DNA from: Chitinophaga rupis
GTDB taxonomy: Bacteria; Bacteroidota; Bacteroidia; Chitinophagales; Chitinophagaceae
Reading direction: 5' to 3'
Length of the DNA stretch: 64,000 nucleotides
Assembly (NCBI RefSeq): GCF_900109685.1
Contig: NZ_FOBB01000012.1
Span: 1 to 64,000 of the forward strand
Positions 26,694-37,700 of this stretch are shown piece after piece. A program made the position numbers and the translations under genes. The notes beneath the pieces were generated by a model. It had not been told where the DNA came from. It did no database searches and saw only the letters and a program-made list of their open reading frames with translations. Positions within the stretch are counted from its first letter, which is position 1, and each line of letters begins with the position of its first letter.

Positions 26694-28727
26694 TTACGGA
26701 AAATCAAACCGCTTATCAAGGATCCGCAGCAGGTCCGGTACATCGTAATACCGCAAAACATCCGGTATTACAACGCTATACCAGTTCTTTTGCAACACCT
26801 GCTGAATGATAGTGGTAAAAGAAGGCAGGTGATCCGCTACCTGCAGGTATTTGATGCGATCATCCACCACAGCGGCATGCAGCGCTACCAGGGCGCTCAT
26901 ACCTGTAGCACGTACGGCCACCTCTCTTTGCCGGAAAGCAGCATCTGTTTGCAAATAATCCAGCAAGAGCTGCAGGTCGGTTACGCGCTGCCCTATAAGC
27001 GGCCGCCCCAAATGCAGGGATGACATTACATTGCGGTATTCTTTATTATAGAACTTGGTATTGTTAAATTCGGGCCGGTCGGCAGTTTCACCGGTACCCC
27101 GCAGATCGGGCAGCAGGATGGCGTAACCTTTTTGCAGGTACGGCTGTAACAAAGCAGCGCTATCCAGCAAGGCGCGTTTGCCCTCGTCCTGTAAGCAGAT
27201 CAGCACTTTTTTGATAGCCTGCTCCTGCGGGCGTATGAGCAAAAAAGGCAGGGGCGGCTCATGGGCGCTGCGTAACAGCTTCTTTTCTATTTTACCTAAT
27301 GGGTGTGAGAAAGTACCGGTATCTTCTACCTGTACTTTTTCGCGGGCGGATGGTAATGCTAATAACTGTTGCAGGGTATCTGCCAGCGCTTTGCCCGTGA
27401 GCTTCTTCCGGCTGTTAGACAGCACGGTAGCTGTTTTCAGGAAATGCTGCTGTAGCGTAAGCTCATTGGGCATGCTGTTATTCAGCTCACCGCTAGTAGT
27501 GCAGTTCAGTGTTGCGGCAGGTAATACATTCAGCGTACCTTCTTTTACCGGCGCATCATCTTTATAAAGCCATTTACGGAACCAGCGTACAGCAGCTTCC
27601 CGCTTGGGTTGAGAAATGCCATGGCCATCATCTACTGTTACCAGCTGCACATGATCTGCAGCATTTAAAGTAGTATAACATTGTTTGGCTTCGTTGTAGG
27701 CCTGCACAGCGCCGATATAATCTACAAAGTCGTACCGGCCGGATAATATCAGTAAAGGCTTCGGCGCCAGCATGTGCATGTAGTCGGCTATTTCAATGCC
27801 TTGCTTGCCTTCATTGGGTATTTGTACACAGCCATCCAGCGGGCCGGCCAGCTCAAATGTTCTTTCGCGGGAAGTAATGTAGCTGCACACTGCCGCCACT
27901 TTAATGCGTGGCTCAAAGGCCATAAAGTAAGCAGTTTGCGTGCCGCCTCCAGAATTGCCTAAACAACCAATACGGGTAGTATCCACTTCCCTGCGGGATA
28001 AAAGGTAGTCGAGCCCGCGCTCATTATCCCATAACTCGTAAGCCGCTACGCTGGAACCTACCAGGGCAGCTGCTGCGTTTAATAAAGTATGTTCAGTGGT
28101 ACCGCCCCTGGTTAAAGGTTTGCCGGTACTGTCCGTAAGCTGATGACGCTCTCCCTGTGAAACGGGGTCAACGATCAGCACCACAAAACCATTTTTTGCA
28201 AGCAGTATAGCTGTTTGCTGGTATGAGGGGGTGGACTTTGCTGTGGCCTCATGCCCGCAAAACAACAGCGCAGCAGGGAAAGGGCCTTTGCCTGCTGGTA
28301 TATATAAGTTGGCCGTTACATGATGTTGAGGAAGGCTTTGATAAATGATCTTTTCAATGCGGTAACCATCCTGCTGCAGCGTGCCTGTTACAAGCGGCTG
28401 CAGTGGTACTTTTTGCGGCAAGGGACCTAATAATTTATGATAAGCAGCCTGCAGCTGCTGCTGGTAGCTGTGTACTCCCTGCGCGGATTGCAGGGCCGTT
28501 TGCAGACGGGTATTGCGTAATACATATTGCTGGTGCATTTGCTGCATCAGGTAAGTATTGAGCATTTCATCTGCCCGCCAGTCAATGATGTTAGTGGATT
28601 GTTGGGCATGCAGAGGGAATACCCACAGGCACATAATACCAATGGCAATCTTAGTATAACTGTACAAGTAACACTTATTCGACAACAGCTGCGTAAAACG
28701 GTAAAGTCCCCGTACTTTCATCAACAT
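26694..28727 (-). CDS. Double-domain alpha/beta-hydrolase esterase
   Basis: 677 residues; the ATG at 28721 is an equally good start. The signal segment (IGIMCLWVFPLHAQQ) lies unusually far in, after about 30 residues. The first domain (about 130-390) has a complete triad: S259 in GNSGGG, D333 in SGRYDFVD and H369 in DDGHGIS. The second (about 450-677) has the alpha/beta fold (ILLPDLRGTGET; RATGMSALVALHAAV) but no clear Asp-His pair, so it may be inactive. Such proteins are annotated acetylxylan-esterase-like, and the architecture recalls pectin esterases of the CE19 kind in rhamnogalacturonan-II loci. It heads the minus-strand block A. Removing methyl or acetyl groups from pectin is the likely role. 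Confidence 0.75.
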   Translation of the reverse strand: MLMKVRGLYRFTQLLSNKCYLYSYTKIAIGIMCLWVFPLHAQQSTNIIDWRADEMLNTYLMQQMHQQYVLRNTRLQTALQSAQGVHSYQQQLQAAYHKLLGPLPQKVPLQPLVTGTLQQDGYRIEKIIYQSLPQHHVTANLYIPAGKGPFPAALLFCGHEATAKSTPSYQQTAILLAKNGFVVLIVDPVSQGERHQLTDSTGKPLTRGGTTEHTLLNAAAALVGSSVAAYELWDNERGLDYLLSRREVDTTRIGCLGNSGGGTQTAYFMAFEPRIKVAAVCSYITSRERTFELAGPLDGCVQIPNEGKQGIEIADYMHMLAPKPLLILSGRYDFVDYIGAVQAYNEAKQCYTTLNAADHVQLVTVDDGHGISQPKREAAVRWFRKWLYKDDAPVKEGTLNVLPAATLNCTTSGELNNSMPNELTLQQHFLKTATVLSNSRKKLTGKALADTLQQLLALPSAREKVQVEDTGTFSHPLGKIEKKLLRSAHEPPLPFLLIRPQEQAIKKVLICLQDEGKRALLDSAALLQPYLQKGYAILLPDLRGTGETADRPEFNNTKFYNKEYRNVMSSLHLGRPLIGQRVTDLQLLLDYLQTDAAFRQREVAVRATGMSALVALHAAVVDDRIKYLQVADHLPSFTTIIQQVLQKNWYSVVIPDVLRYYDVPDLLRILDKRFDFP

Positions 28728-28753
28728 GGAATTTTAGATCTCCGCTATAGCGA

Positions 28754-28820
28754 TCAAACTACAGAAATATACAGGTAAATTAGTATTTTTTTACGCAAAC
28801 GTTGCCGGAGCAAGCGTTTA
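28754..28820 (+). promoter_or_regulatory. Shared bipartite motif, copy 1
   Basis: This lies in the divergent gap between the esterase and the DUF5703 gene. TCAAACTACAGAAATA (28754-28769) is followed, after an AT-rich spacer, by TACGCAAACGTTGCCGG (28792-28808). The same two words occur at 57859-57925 with 15/16 and 15/17 identical bases, in the same orientation. GCAAACGT and the following GCAAGCGTTTA (28810-28820) look like half-sites of LacI-type operators. Confidence 0.6.
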
Positions 28821-28854
28821 AAAATGTTCTGTTAACTTTGCCCGCTTATACAAT

Positions 28855-31149
28855 ATGTACCAGGTTTTTCGCAACATATTACTTTGGCTGTTACCGGTTA
28901 TATGCGCTTTTAACACACAAGCGCAGCAACCGGAGCTGGATTCCTGCAATATTACCTGGACCCGCCAGAGCCGCAGCTCCGGCGAATCTATGCCTTGTGG
29001 TGGCGGTGATATAGGCCTGAACGTGTGGGTAGAGAAAGGGGAGCTATGCTGCTACCTTTCCCGCAGCGGCGCATTTGATGAACATAACATTATGCTCAAA
29101 CAGGGGCGCCTTCGGGTAAAGCTTACGCCTAACCCGTTTGAGAATGGTACGCAATTCCGGCAAACCTTGCACCTGCGGCAGGGTTATATTGATATCAGCG
29201 GCAGCAAAGGCCCGCTGCAAGCGAAGATCCGGATATGGGTAGATGTTTTTCAGCCCCTGATACATGTGGAGGTAAACAGCAACCAGCCTGTAAAAGCTAC
29301 TGCGCGTTATGAGAACTGGCGCACGAAAGACCGGTTATTATCGCCGGGTGAGCTGCTGGCTTCTTCCGGTTATAAAGGCGGCACCATCCCGGTAACAGCC
29401 TATCATGATAGTATTACTTTTCATGAAAACCAGGTGCTGTTCTGCCATCGCAATCGCGATGATAAGCTGATCTTTGACTTTACCGTACGGCAACAAGGCT
29501 TGAATGCGATAAAGTCACAGCTCTGGAATCCACAGCGGGGGCTTACGTCCGGCGGAGCAATGTGGGGCAGTAATATGCAGGCCGCCGGTACTGCAACCGG
29601 CAAATACCTGAACACACCTTACACCGCGTGGCAGCTGCAAAGCAGGCAGGCGGCACGTAATCATACTATTAATGTGCTGCTACATATAGATACGATTAAC
29701 TGGTACCAGGGTTTGCAGCAGCAAATAGCAGCAGCTGCCGGCAGCAGCTTTGAAAAAACACAAGCCTGGTGGCAACAGTACTGGGACCGGAGCTTTATCT
29801 TCATTCAGAAAGACACCAACACTGTTGAATGGCAGGCCAGCCGCAACTATCAGCTGTTCCGCTATATGCTGGGCTGTAATGCCTACGGCGCCTACCCTAC
29901 CAAGTTTAACGGCGGGCTGTTTACCTACGATCCCGTTTTTGTAAATAAAAACACTCCCTTCTCACCGGATTTCCGGCGCTGGGGTGGCGGTACCTTCACC
30001 GCGCAGAACCAGCGCCTGGTGTACTGGCCGTTGCTGAAAAGCGGCGACTTTGATCTGATGACCGCGCAGTTTGAATTTTACCGGCGGGCATTGCAAAATG
30101 CAACCGCGCGTACCCGCTTTTACTGGGGACATGCAGGCGCCAGCTTTACAGAGCAGATGGAAAATTTTGGCCTACCTGCTGCCAGTGAATACGGCTGGAA
30201 GCGCCCAGCAGATTTTGATAAAGGCGTAGAATACAATAACTGGCTGGAATACGAATGGGATACTGTACTGGAATTTTGCCTGATGATACTGGATTGGGAA
30301 CGTTTCAGCGGGCATGATATTTCAAAGTACCTGCCGCTTATTGAAAGCTGCATTACCTTTTTTGATGAGCACTATCAATACCTGGCTACCTTACGCGGCG
30401 GCGCTGCGCTGGATAGCAACGGGCACCTGGTGCTGTATCCCGGTTCGGCTGGCGAAACATACAAGCTGGCTTACAACTCCGCTACTACTATTGTGGGTTT
30501 ACATACCGTTACCAGCCGCTTGCTGGAATTATCTATTGCAGACAGTACACGCAAAAAGCTGCAGGCTTTCCTGCAACGCATACCGCCTCTCTCCTTCCGT
30601 AACATGCAGGGATATACGACTATTTCACCTGCGCAGTCCTGGCAACGGATCAATAACCAGGAAACACCGCAGTTATACCCGGTATTCCCTTATGGCATGT
30701 ATGGTATTGGTAAGCCCGGGCTGGATACGGCACGCAATACCTGGCTGTATGATACGGATGCCATATCACGCCGCAGCGCAGTGGGCTGGAAACAGGATAA
30801 TATTTTCTGTGCACGTTTAGGGCTTACCAAAGAAGCAGCTTATTACACATTGGAAAAACTGAAAAATAGTACCAACCGTTTCCCTGCTTTCTGGGGGCCT
30901 GGTTTTGACTGGACACCGGATCATAACCAGGGTGGATCAGGAATGATAGGATTGCAGGAAATGCTGCTGCAAACGGATGGGAAGCATATTTATCTTTTTC
31001 CTGCCTGGCCGCCCAAATGGGATGTACATTTTAAACTGCATGCACCATATGAGACAACCGTGGAGGGCATTTTGAAGGATGGGAAGATTGTGAAGCTGGA
31101 AGTGCTGCCGAAGGAGAGAGAGAAAGATGTGGTGGTGATGTTGAAGTAG
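28855..31149 (+). CDS. DUF5703-domain (alpha/alpha)6 glycosidase-like protein
   Basis: 764 residues with a signal peptide (ending ICAFNTQAQQ). The N-terminal DUF5703 beta-sandwich at about 28-260 shows SGESMPCGGGDIGLNVWVE and LCCYLSRSGAFDEHN. The C-terminal helical barrel has YNLF-type motifs (QASRNYQLFRYMLGCNAYGA; KFNGGLFTYD; WGHAGASFTEQMENFG). The fold relates to GH95-type enzymes, but no activity is assigned that I know of. It is the only plus-strand gene between 8 and 58 kb and has its own promoter with the shared bipartite motif. A distant catalytic site cannot be fixed by eye. Confidence 0.8.
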   Translation: MYQVFRNILLWLLPVICAFNTQAQQPELDSCNITWTRQSRSSGESMPCGGGDIGLNVWVEKGELCCYLSRSGAFDEHNIMLKQGRLRVKLTPNPFENGTQFRQTLHLRQGYIDISGSKGPLQAKIRIWVDVFQPLIHVEVNSNQPVKATARYENWRTKDRLLSPGELLASSGYKGGTIPVTAYHDSITFHENQVLFCHRNRDDKLIFDFTVRQQGLNAIKSQLWNPQRGLTSGGAMWGSNMQAAGTATGKYLNTPYTAWQLQSRQAARNHTINVLLHIDTINWYQGLQQQIAAAAGSSFEKTQAWWQQYWDRSFIFIQKDTNTVEWQASRNYQLFRYMLGCNAYGAYPTKFNGGLFTYDPVFVNKNTPFSPDFRRWGGGTFTAQNQRLVYWPLLKSGDFDLMTAQFEFYRRALQNATARTRFYWGHAGASFTEQMENFGLPAASEYGWKRPADFDKGVEYNNWLEYEWDTVLEFCLMILDWERFSGHDISKYLPLIESCITFFDEHYQYLATLRGGAALDSNGHLVLYPGSAGETYKLAYNSATTIVGLHTVTSRLLELSIADSTRKKLQAFLQRIPPLSFRNMQGYTTISPAQSWQRINNQETPQLYPVFPYGMYGIGKPGLDTARNTWLYDTDAISRRSAVGWKQDNIFCARLGLTKEAAYYTLEKLKNSTNRFPAFWGPGFDWTPDHNQGGSGMIGLQEMLLQTDGKHIYLFPAWPPKWDVHFKLHAPYETTVEGILKDGKIVKLEVLPKEREKDVVVMLK

Positions 31150-31174
31150 GATTGTCTACACGGTGCGGAGATAA

Positions 31175-33556
31175 TCACTTCACCACAACACTCACCTGCC
31201 CCTCCTTTAACCCCTCCGCCTTTGCCTTTAACACAACATTCCCCGGCCCTCCTGTAGCTTTCACTACCACCAAACACCTGCCCTGCCAGGCTTTACGCTG
31301 CGGCAGCTGGTAGCTTTCTGTACTGATAGGGTTTGCATTACCCACACCCACAATGGTGCCCGGACCAGTTATAGAAAACTGGACCAGGTTCTCTGCTTTA
31401 GGATCGCGCACGCCGCTGGCATCCAGTAATTCTACTGTGATATATACCAGGTCCTGGTTATTAGCCTGCATGGTGTTATGATCTGCTGTGAGCTTAAGCT
31501 GTACAGGCGTAGCCGCCGTGCGTAATACAGCAGTATTTATTTTTTTGTTGCCATTATAACCTATTGCTTCCAGCGTACCTGCTTCATAAGGGACCTTGAA
31601 AGTAGCGGTGAACTTATTAGCGCGGCTGGTGGATTGTTTTCCTAAAGAACGATTGTTCAGGAAAAGCTCCACCTGCTCACAGGAAGAATATACTTCCACT
31701 TCCAGCGGCTGTTTTTCATAACCTTTCCAGTTCCAGTCTGGTACCACATCATGCCATTCCCAATGGCTCCAGTCCACTTTATTTGGATTGGTGGGAAAAG
31801 AAGGCTGCGGCGGTTTTACAAAAACCGATACCTGGCCGGGTTTCCACAGTACATCCCGGTAATAGGATTGCGGGCGTTTCCAGCCGCAGATATCTATATC
31901 GCCGCAATAGGCAAGGTTCCAGGGGTAGAAGTGCTGCCGCTGCCAGTAACCCAGCCAGCCAATGCTGGCTTCTCCTATATAATCAAAGGAAGTCCATACA
32001 AAATCACCGATCACCCAGGGATGATCTGTTACACCCATCCAGTAATCAAATGCTTCCAGCGGTAAAGATTCCGTGGCAAATATAACGCGATCGGGTAAAC
32101 GCTGATGATCGGTTACGTATTTATCCCGTGCATAGTTATAACCGGCGATGTCCAGTGTAGCCAGGAAAGGATCTTTATCCGGCGTTACACCATTCACCCC
32201 ACAGGTTATAAACCGTGTGGTATCAAGCGTGCGGATGTGGTCACTGAGCATTCTGGCAACGCTTACTACTTCCGGCTTTTCCCGGTTCGGGATCTCGTTA
32301 CCGGTGCTCCACATAATGATGGACGGATGATTGCGGTCGCGGTATACCATGCTCTCTATATCTTTCTTCCACCAGTCATTAAAGTAGAGATGATAATCGT
32401 CCGGGTTTTTACCCTGCGTCCAGGCATCAAAGGCTTCATCTATCACCAGCATGCCCAAACGGTCGCAGGCATCCAGGAAAGCGGGTGAGGGTGGATTATG
32501 CGCGCAGCGGATGGCGTTATACCCGTTGGCTTTTAGTATTTCTATCTTACGTTCCTCTGCACGGTCGTAGGCCTTTGCACCTAAGGGACCATTGTCATGG
32601 TGCACACACCCCCCTTTTAATTTCAACGGCTGCCCATTTAAACGGAAACCATTCACGGCATCAGCGGTAATGCTGCGGATGCCAAAAGGAGTTTGCAGCT
32701 GATCAACCAATTGCCCATCGCGGTAAACGGATGTTACAGCGGTATACAATACCGGCGTGGTAACAGACCACAGCTCAGGGCGGGCTACTGCCACATCCTG
32801 GTTATAGGTAACAGTATCTTTGGGGCTTAAGCTTTGCGTGCTGTTGGCAGTGGCTACTTCTTTTCCTTTTGCGTTTAAAATACGGGTAACCAGCTTTATG
32901 GATGTAGTGCCGGCGCCTTCATTCAATACCGTAGTATTTATATGTACACCAGCCGTAGCAGCGCTTACCTGTGGAGTTGTAATATAAGTGCCCCACTGCG
33001 CTACATGCACCGGATCCATCACCTGCAGCCATACGTGGCGATAAATGCCTGAACCGGCATACCAGCGGCTGTTCTCTCCTTCATTCCTGACCTTTACAGC
33101 CAGCACATTTTTTTCATTCCATTTGATACGATCTGTAGCATCGTACCAGAAGGACGTATAACCGTAAGGGTGTTTACCCAGCTTTTTTCCATTGAGCCAG
33201 ATCTCGGCATTCATATAAATACCATCAAACTGCAGGTGTACACGCTTGCCTTTTTGCGCAGCAGGTATGGTAAATGTTTTGCGGTACCAGCCAGTGCCGC
33301 CGGTGGTAAAACCACCGCTTACCTGGCTAATGGCATCCGGGCTAAAGGGCGATTGTGTGCCTGGCAGGTCTTCAATACTCCAGTCATGCGGCAGGTCTAT
33401 TGCACGCCATTGGGAATCGTCAAAATCCGGCTCATCGGCGCCTTGCGCCCCGCCCCTGTGAAAACGCCAGCCTGCATCAAATAACTGTGTGCGGCTGCTA
33501 TCCTGGGCCTGGGCATAGATGCTTATCAGTAAAAATATAGCTGTTAATAATCGCAT
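31175..33556 (-). CDS. GH2 beta-galactosidase/glucuronidase-type enzyme with DUF4982
   Basis: 793 residues with a signal peptide (MRLLTAIFLLISIYAQAQ). Domains in order are the sugar-binding jelly roll (AGWRFHRGGAQGADEPDFDD; GIYMNAEIWLNGKKLGKHPY), an immunoglobulin-like domain, the TIM barrel, DUF4982 (about 590-660) and a C-terminal Ig-like domain. The acid/base is E421 in WSTGNEIPN and the nucleophile candidate is E496 in FATESLP. This is the common Bacteroidota GH2 layout, used for beta-galactose, beta-glucuronate and similar linkages including those in pectin side chains. The specific sugar cannot be told. It is the last gene of block B and ends 25 bases from the convergent DUF5703 gene. 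Confidence 0.9.
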   Translation of the reverse strand: MRLLTAIFLLISIYAQAQDSSRTQLFDAGWRFHRGGAQGADEPDFDDSQWRAIDLPHDWSIEDLPGTQSPFSPDAISQVSGGFTTGGTGWYRKTFTIPAAQKGKRVHLQFDGIYMNAEIWLNGKKLGKHPYGYTSFWYDATDRIKWNEKNVLAVKVRNEGENSRWYAGSGIYRHVWLQVMDPVHVAQWGTYITTPQVSAATAGVHINTTVLNEGAGTTSIKLVTRILNAKGKEVATANSTQSLSPKDTVTYNQDVAVARPELWSVTTPVLYTAVTSVYRDGQLVDQLQTPFGIRSITADAVNGFRLNGQPLKLKGGCVHHDNGPLGAKAYDRAEERKIEILKANGYNAIRCAHNPPSPAFLDACDRLGMLVIDEAFDAWTQGKNPDDYHLYFNDWWKKDIESMVYRDRNHPSIIMWSTGNEIPNREKPEVVSVARMLSDHIRTLDTTRFITCGVNGVTPDKDPFLATLDIAGYNYARDKYVTDHQRLPDRVIFATESLPLEAFDYWMGVTDHPWVIGDFVWTSFDYIGEASIGWLGYWQRQHFYPWNLAYCGDIDICGWKRPQSYYRDVLWKPGQVSVFVKPPQPSFPTNPNKVDWSHWEWHDVVPDWNWKGYEKQPLEVEVYSSCEQVELFLNNRSLGKQSTSRANKFTATFKVPYEAGTLEAIGYNGNKKINTAVLRTAATPVQLKLTADHNTMQANNQDLVYITVELLDASGVRDPKAENLVQFSITGPGTIVGVGNANPISTESYQLPQRKAWQGRCLVVVKATGGPGNVVLKAKAEGLKEGQVSVVVK

Positions 33557-33601
33557 GTGCTTAATTATAAATGCAATATAAAATTAAGGGAGCATCCCAC
33601 A

Positions 33602-34714
33602 TCATTTATCCACGTGCGGTACAAACTGCACTTCACTTTTTCCCTTATCTACAGATGTAGCTACGGCAATACCCCGCTGCTCGGCCTTATTCACGGCGCA
33701 GTAGAAATGATATACTACGCCTTTGTAAAACACCACACTGGATTTATGTGCAAAAAGATCATCAAAGGATGCTGAGGACTTTATTAAGTCGTCACCGGTC
33801 CAGTCGGTCCAGTGCACCAGGTCATAGGAACAGGCAAAACGGTTAAAGGCGCCGGGCCTGTCTTTCCAGAAGGCGCCGAAGTAGAACATTACCCATACAT
33901 CATTCATGCGCTGGATCCATGGATCGCCGGTAATGCCGGCGTGATGGTTCAGCACCGGTTCTTTTTCATAGCGCTTCCAGTGCACCATATCGTCAGATAC
34001 TGCCATACCTATACGCTCCTTCCCTCTTTTGGGTTTAAGGCTGTCGCCTTTTGCATTGTAATACAGTATAAAAGGATAGCCAATGCTGTTGGTTTTATCC
34101 CATAATACCGTGCTTTTATACAAGGTGTTGTTCTCCCACCAGCGAACATCTGCATCAGTGGCCATCAGTACAGGTTTAGGCAACCGCTGCCACTCATGGG
34201 CTTTTGCAGGATTCTTCTTTGTATACGCCATTCCAATTGAAAGCAAGCCCTGTTCATAACCGCGGTTGCTGCCGCCAATGTACGACATCCAGTATTTACC
34301 CTTATAGGGCTGCCATTCATAGCTGCCGCCCCATTGCGGATCCTGCAGGGCTATGTATCCTGCCTTCTGGTTATTATCCCAATCCGTAGTATCAGAAAAA
34401 GACATGAGCCGGCCCATTGTTTTCCAGTGCAGCAGGTCGTCACTGCCGGAGAGCCAGGTTTCATAACCCCTTCCGTCAAAAACAATATAGGTCATATACC
34501 ATTTATCGTTCTTGCGGAACACGCTTGGGCAATCTATTTTCTTTGCATTATCTGAGGGTACCAATACCAGCCCGTATTTATAGGGTGTTTTCACCTGGTC
34601 GTAAACATGCTGCATTACATTGGCGGGTACCTCCTGCGGTTTGCTTTGCGCACAGGCAATCGTTCCAATTAAAAGCAGTATATATGTTAGCATGTGTCTC
34701 ATCGTGTCATTCAT
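33602..34714 (-). CDS. GH43-like five-bladed beta-propeller glycosidase
   Basis: 370 residues. The start is at 34714 or at ATG 34702 (MRHMLTYILLLIGTIACAQ), giving a signal peptide either way. The propeller motifs are IDCPSVFRKNDKWYMTYIVF, LHWKTMGRLM, ALQDPQWGGSYEWQPYKGKY, GMAVSDDMVHWKR and HAGITGDPWIQRMNDVWVMF. These fit the GH43/GH117/GH130 superfamily; the exact family is uncertain. Such enzymes often release arabinose, xylose or galactose. The frame overlaps the stop of GH106 by 8 bases if the first ATG is used, so the two are translated from one message. Confidence 0.78.
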   Translation of the reverse strand: MNDTMRHMLTYILLLIGTIACAQSKPQEVPANVMQHVYDQVKTPYKYGLVLVPSDNAKKIDCPSVFRKNDKWYMTYIVFDGRGYETWLSGSDDLLHWKTMGRLMSFSDTTDWDNNQKAGYIALQDPQWGGSYEWQPYKGKYWMSYIGGSNRGYEQGLLSIGMAYTKKNPAKAHEWQRLPKPVLMATDADVRWWENNTLYKSTVLWDKTNSIGYPFILYYNAKGDSLKPKRGKERIGMAVSDDMVHWKRYEKEPVLNHHAGITGDPWIQRMNDVWVMFYFGAFWKDRPGAFNRFACSYDLVHWTDWTGDDLIKSSASFDDLFAHKSSVVFYKGVVYHFYCAVNKAEQRGIAVATSVDKGKSEVQFVPHVDK

Positions 34715-37700
34715 TTGTTTTCACTATTGTTACAGGCCCCAGCAAACCGGCTTCCAGCAGCGGACTTCCCTCTAAACGATAAGGCGCGGTAGTGCGGGTA
34801 ATACGCTGTGCTTCCGGCAGTCTGTGATCTCCGATCAAACGGTTGGCCCAGGTGTTGGATACTTCGATCTTTAACTCGTTGCTACCGTTGTGTAAGGCTT
34901 TTGTAATATCCACACGGTAAGGTGCGGTCCAGGCCACACCGCAGGGTATGCCATTCAGGGTAATTTCCGCAATATTGGCTACCCGTCCTACATCCAGCCA
35001 TATACGGCCGGTAGTTGCTTTCCAGTTAAATGCTTTCGCATATGTGGCAGTACCGGAATAATAGCGAATGGTACTGTCTGTGTGTTTACTCCAATCCTGC
35101 AGCTGATGGAACGTTATAGGTTGTTCACGGCCGCCTGCTTTTTTATTAAAGGCAGCCTGCCAGCTACCCGTGAGGGTTTGCAGCGTTTGCGGCTGCTGCC
35201 AGTTCTGACCGGTATGCTGTTCCTTTTGCGTGATTGGCTTACGCAGCACCACGAATATGGAACCTGAAGGTCCTAACTGTAACGGCAGGAGCGTACGCCC
35301 TTTTTCAACAGACCATTCTTTTGCTGTTTGTATATCACCGGTAACCGGGTCCCATAGCTCAGGTACCTTACCGGCTACACGAAGCGAAACATCCAGGATG
35401 CGGGCAGTATCCAGCTGGTTAGCGATGAAATAGATATCTGCATCCGGCAGCTGGCGGTGGGTCCAGACCACGCCGGGTTGTGTAATTACATCTCTTTCCA
35501 GGCGCCATTCGTGCCAGGTTTTCAATTTTAATGTTTGCATGATCCGGCGCACCGTATCATCACTGGCAGGGAAACCGGATAAGCCCGGCGCATGATCTGC
35601 CTGTTCTGCAGTAAGTATTGTAGCACCAGCCTTCACCAGCTCCTGCAAGCGGACAGCCACTTCCGGCGACAACATTTTTGCATCCGGCGACATAGCATGC
35701 GGGCCGGGTAATACCAATGCGGCATAGCTGGCACCACCCGGCAGCTCAATACGGCCGTTGTGCACTTCCGTTAACCGTAACAAAGCATCGCGGTTAAAAG
35801 AATCATATCCATCTTCTACAATACCGGGTAAAGTGTTTAGGCGGTCCGGTAATATGGCGCGACGGGGTATTTCCTCGCCAGTGAATACGGCTACATCCAC
35901 TACCGGCCGGCCTTGTTGTAACAGGGCCTGGCAACGTTGTGCATAGGTAACCCAGGCGCGGCCCGGTTTCCACCAGGTTTGATCCCGCTGAAAGTAAAGC
36001 CCCACTCCGTCCAGCGTCATACCCGGAGCACGGTCTGTCCAGGGATTGTGCGCGAATACATGATACACCAGTCGGTTCACGCCCATGGCATAATTCTTAT
36101 CCTGCAAGGCTTTTAACATGGCAGGATGCTCATCCCAGGCCATGCGTAATTCCGTAAAAGCTTCTGATTGTATAATCTGTTTCCCATAAATATGCGCACC
36201 GGAAATAGCGTCCAGCATATCATTGGGTTTATCGTGTGTGGGTGACCGTAGCCAGAACTCACCCATGGGAATATCCACTGCGCTGTAATGGGCCATGCCG
36301 TCGCTGGTCATGGTGGGCGCTACATTTTCCGCACTAAAGCTGCAACCCTTTTCATGCGCCAGCTTTCCCATGGTGCCGTAAAAATTATCTACTACCAGCT
36401 CAGAGATCGTTTGGCGGATATCGTGTAAAAACCGTTCTGAGATGGCGGCGCTTTGCACCGGGATACCGGCCATTACCGGCAAATAAGTGTACAGATCATA
36501 GCCTCTGCGGCGGCGAAACTCTTCGCGGAACACCGGCGACCAGTTCTGGCTGCCGCATTCCCAGCTATCCACATGGAATACTTTTAACACGCGGCCGGCT
36601 AATGCGGGTCCCACCTGCCTGAAAGCTTCTCCGAACCACTTATCAAACTGCAGACGGATGGCAACAGGGTTAAACTTATCACACTCCAGCCCAATCCCCG
36701 CGCCACCGGTAGCATTGGTATGACCTGTAGAGGTATGGCCGATACGCAGGATGGTCCAGCGGCCGGGTGGTACCTGCCATAACAGGCGGCCCTGTTTATC
36801 TAATTTACCGGTAAGGTTAATGATCTTATTCAACGGCACACATAATGAATCCGGCACCTGCGCTGTAGTAGTACGGCTGCTGATACGCCAGATCTCCCCG
36901 TTCTTTCCTTCAAACTGGTGCAGGCGCGGCTCACTGGATAATGTAATACCACAGACCTTTAAAGTGGTTTTCCATTTGGCAGCATCCAGGTCTTCGGATC
37001 CGGCTTCTGAGCCGGTGCTGTCATATACAAACCGGAAATAACGTGCAGTCGTGGGGGTGATGGCATGTGTTACGCCAAAATCATTATCCTGCCAGCCATG
37101 GCGGGGCGCCTCCAAACGGCCAATGCTACGGAAGTTTCGTCCATCATCGCTAACAGTTACTATCAGGCGCTGCGCCTGGTAGTTAGGTCCATTGGTGCGG
37201 ATGTGAATATTGCGGCAGGTGAAGGGCTTATCAAATGCATACTGGATCCAGCAGGCGGCTTCACTGCGGAAGTTCTCTTTGTTATTGGGATCCAGTAAAA
37301 AGCGTGCATCTATGCCGGCCTGGCTGGTGCTTACCACCGGCGCAGGAGCGGGCCCTGTTCCTGGTAATGCGGGATAAGCCAGCACCTGGATATCTTTATA
37401 ATAACCTTTATAGGCAGGCGGGGTTAACAAGGTATCATTAAACAGCCGGTTGCCCTCCACCTGTGTTTCTGACCAAACCACTTTTTGCATGGAGAGCTCC
37501 GGCGTTATCCAGGGGCCGCCAGCCAATGCAAAACCATCACAATCATGCATCGCCATCTGCAAACCTAAGCGGTCTGCTTCCTGTATGGCAAAACGCACCA
37601 TGTCCCACCATTCCGGCGTTAGCTGCGCTACCGGCGGCTGCATCAGCGGCGGGTTAGCAGCGCCTTTTATTGGCATCAGGTAAGCGCCGCCAATACCTGC

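Noticed and set aside
28793..28807. Perfect LacI-type palindrome
   Set aside because: Only the central AACGTT is symmetric; the outer bases do not pair, so the site is kept as a shared motif with half-sites and not as a full operator.
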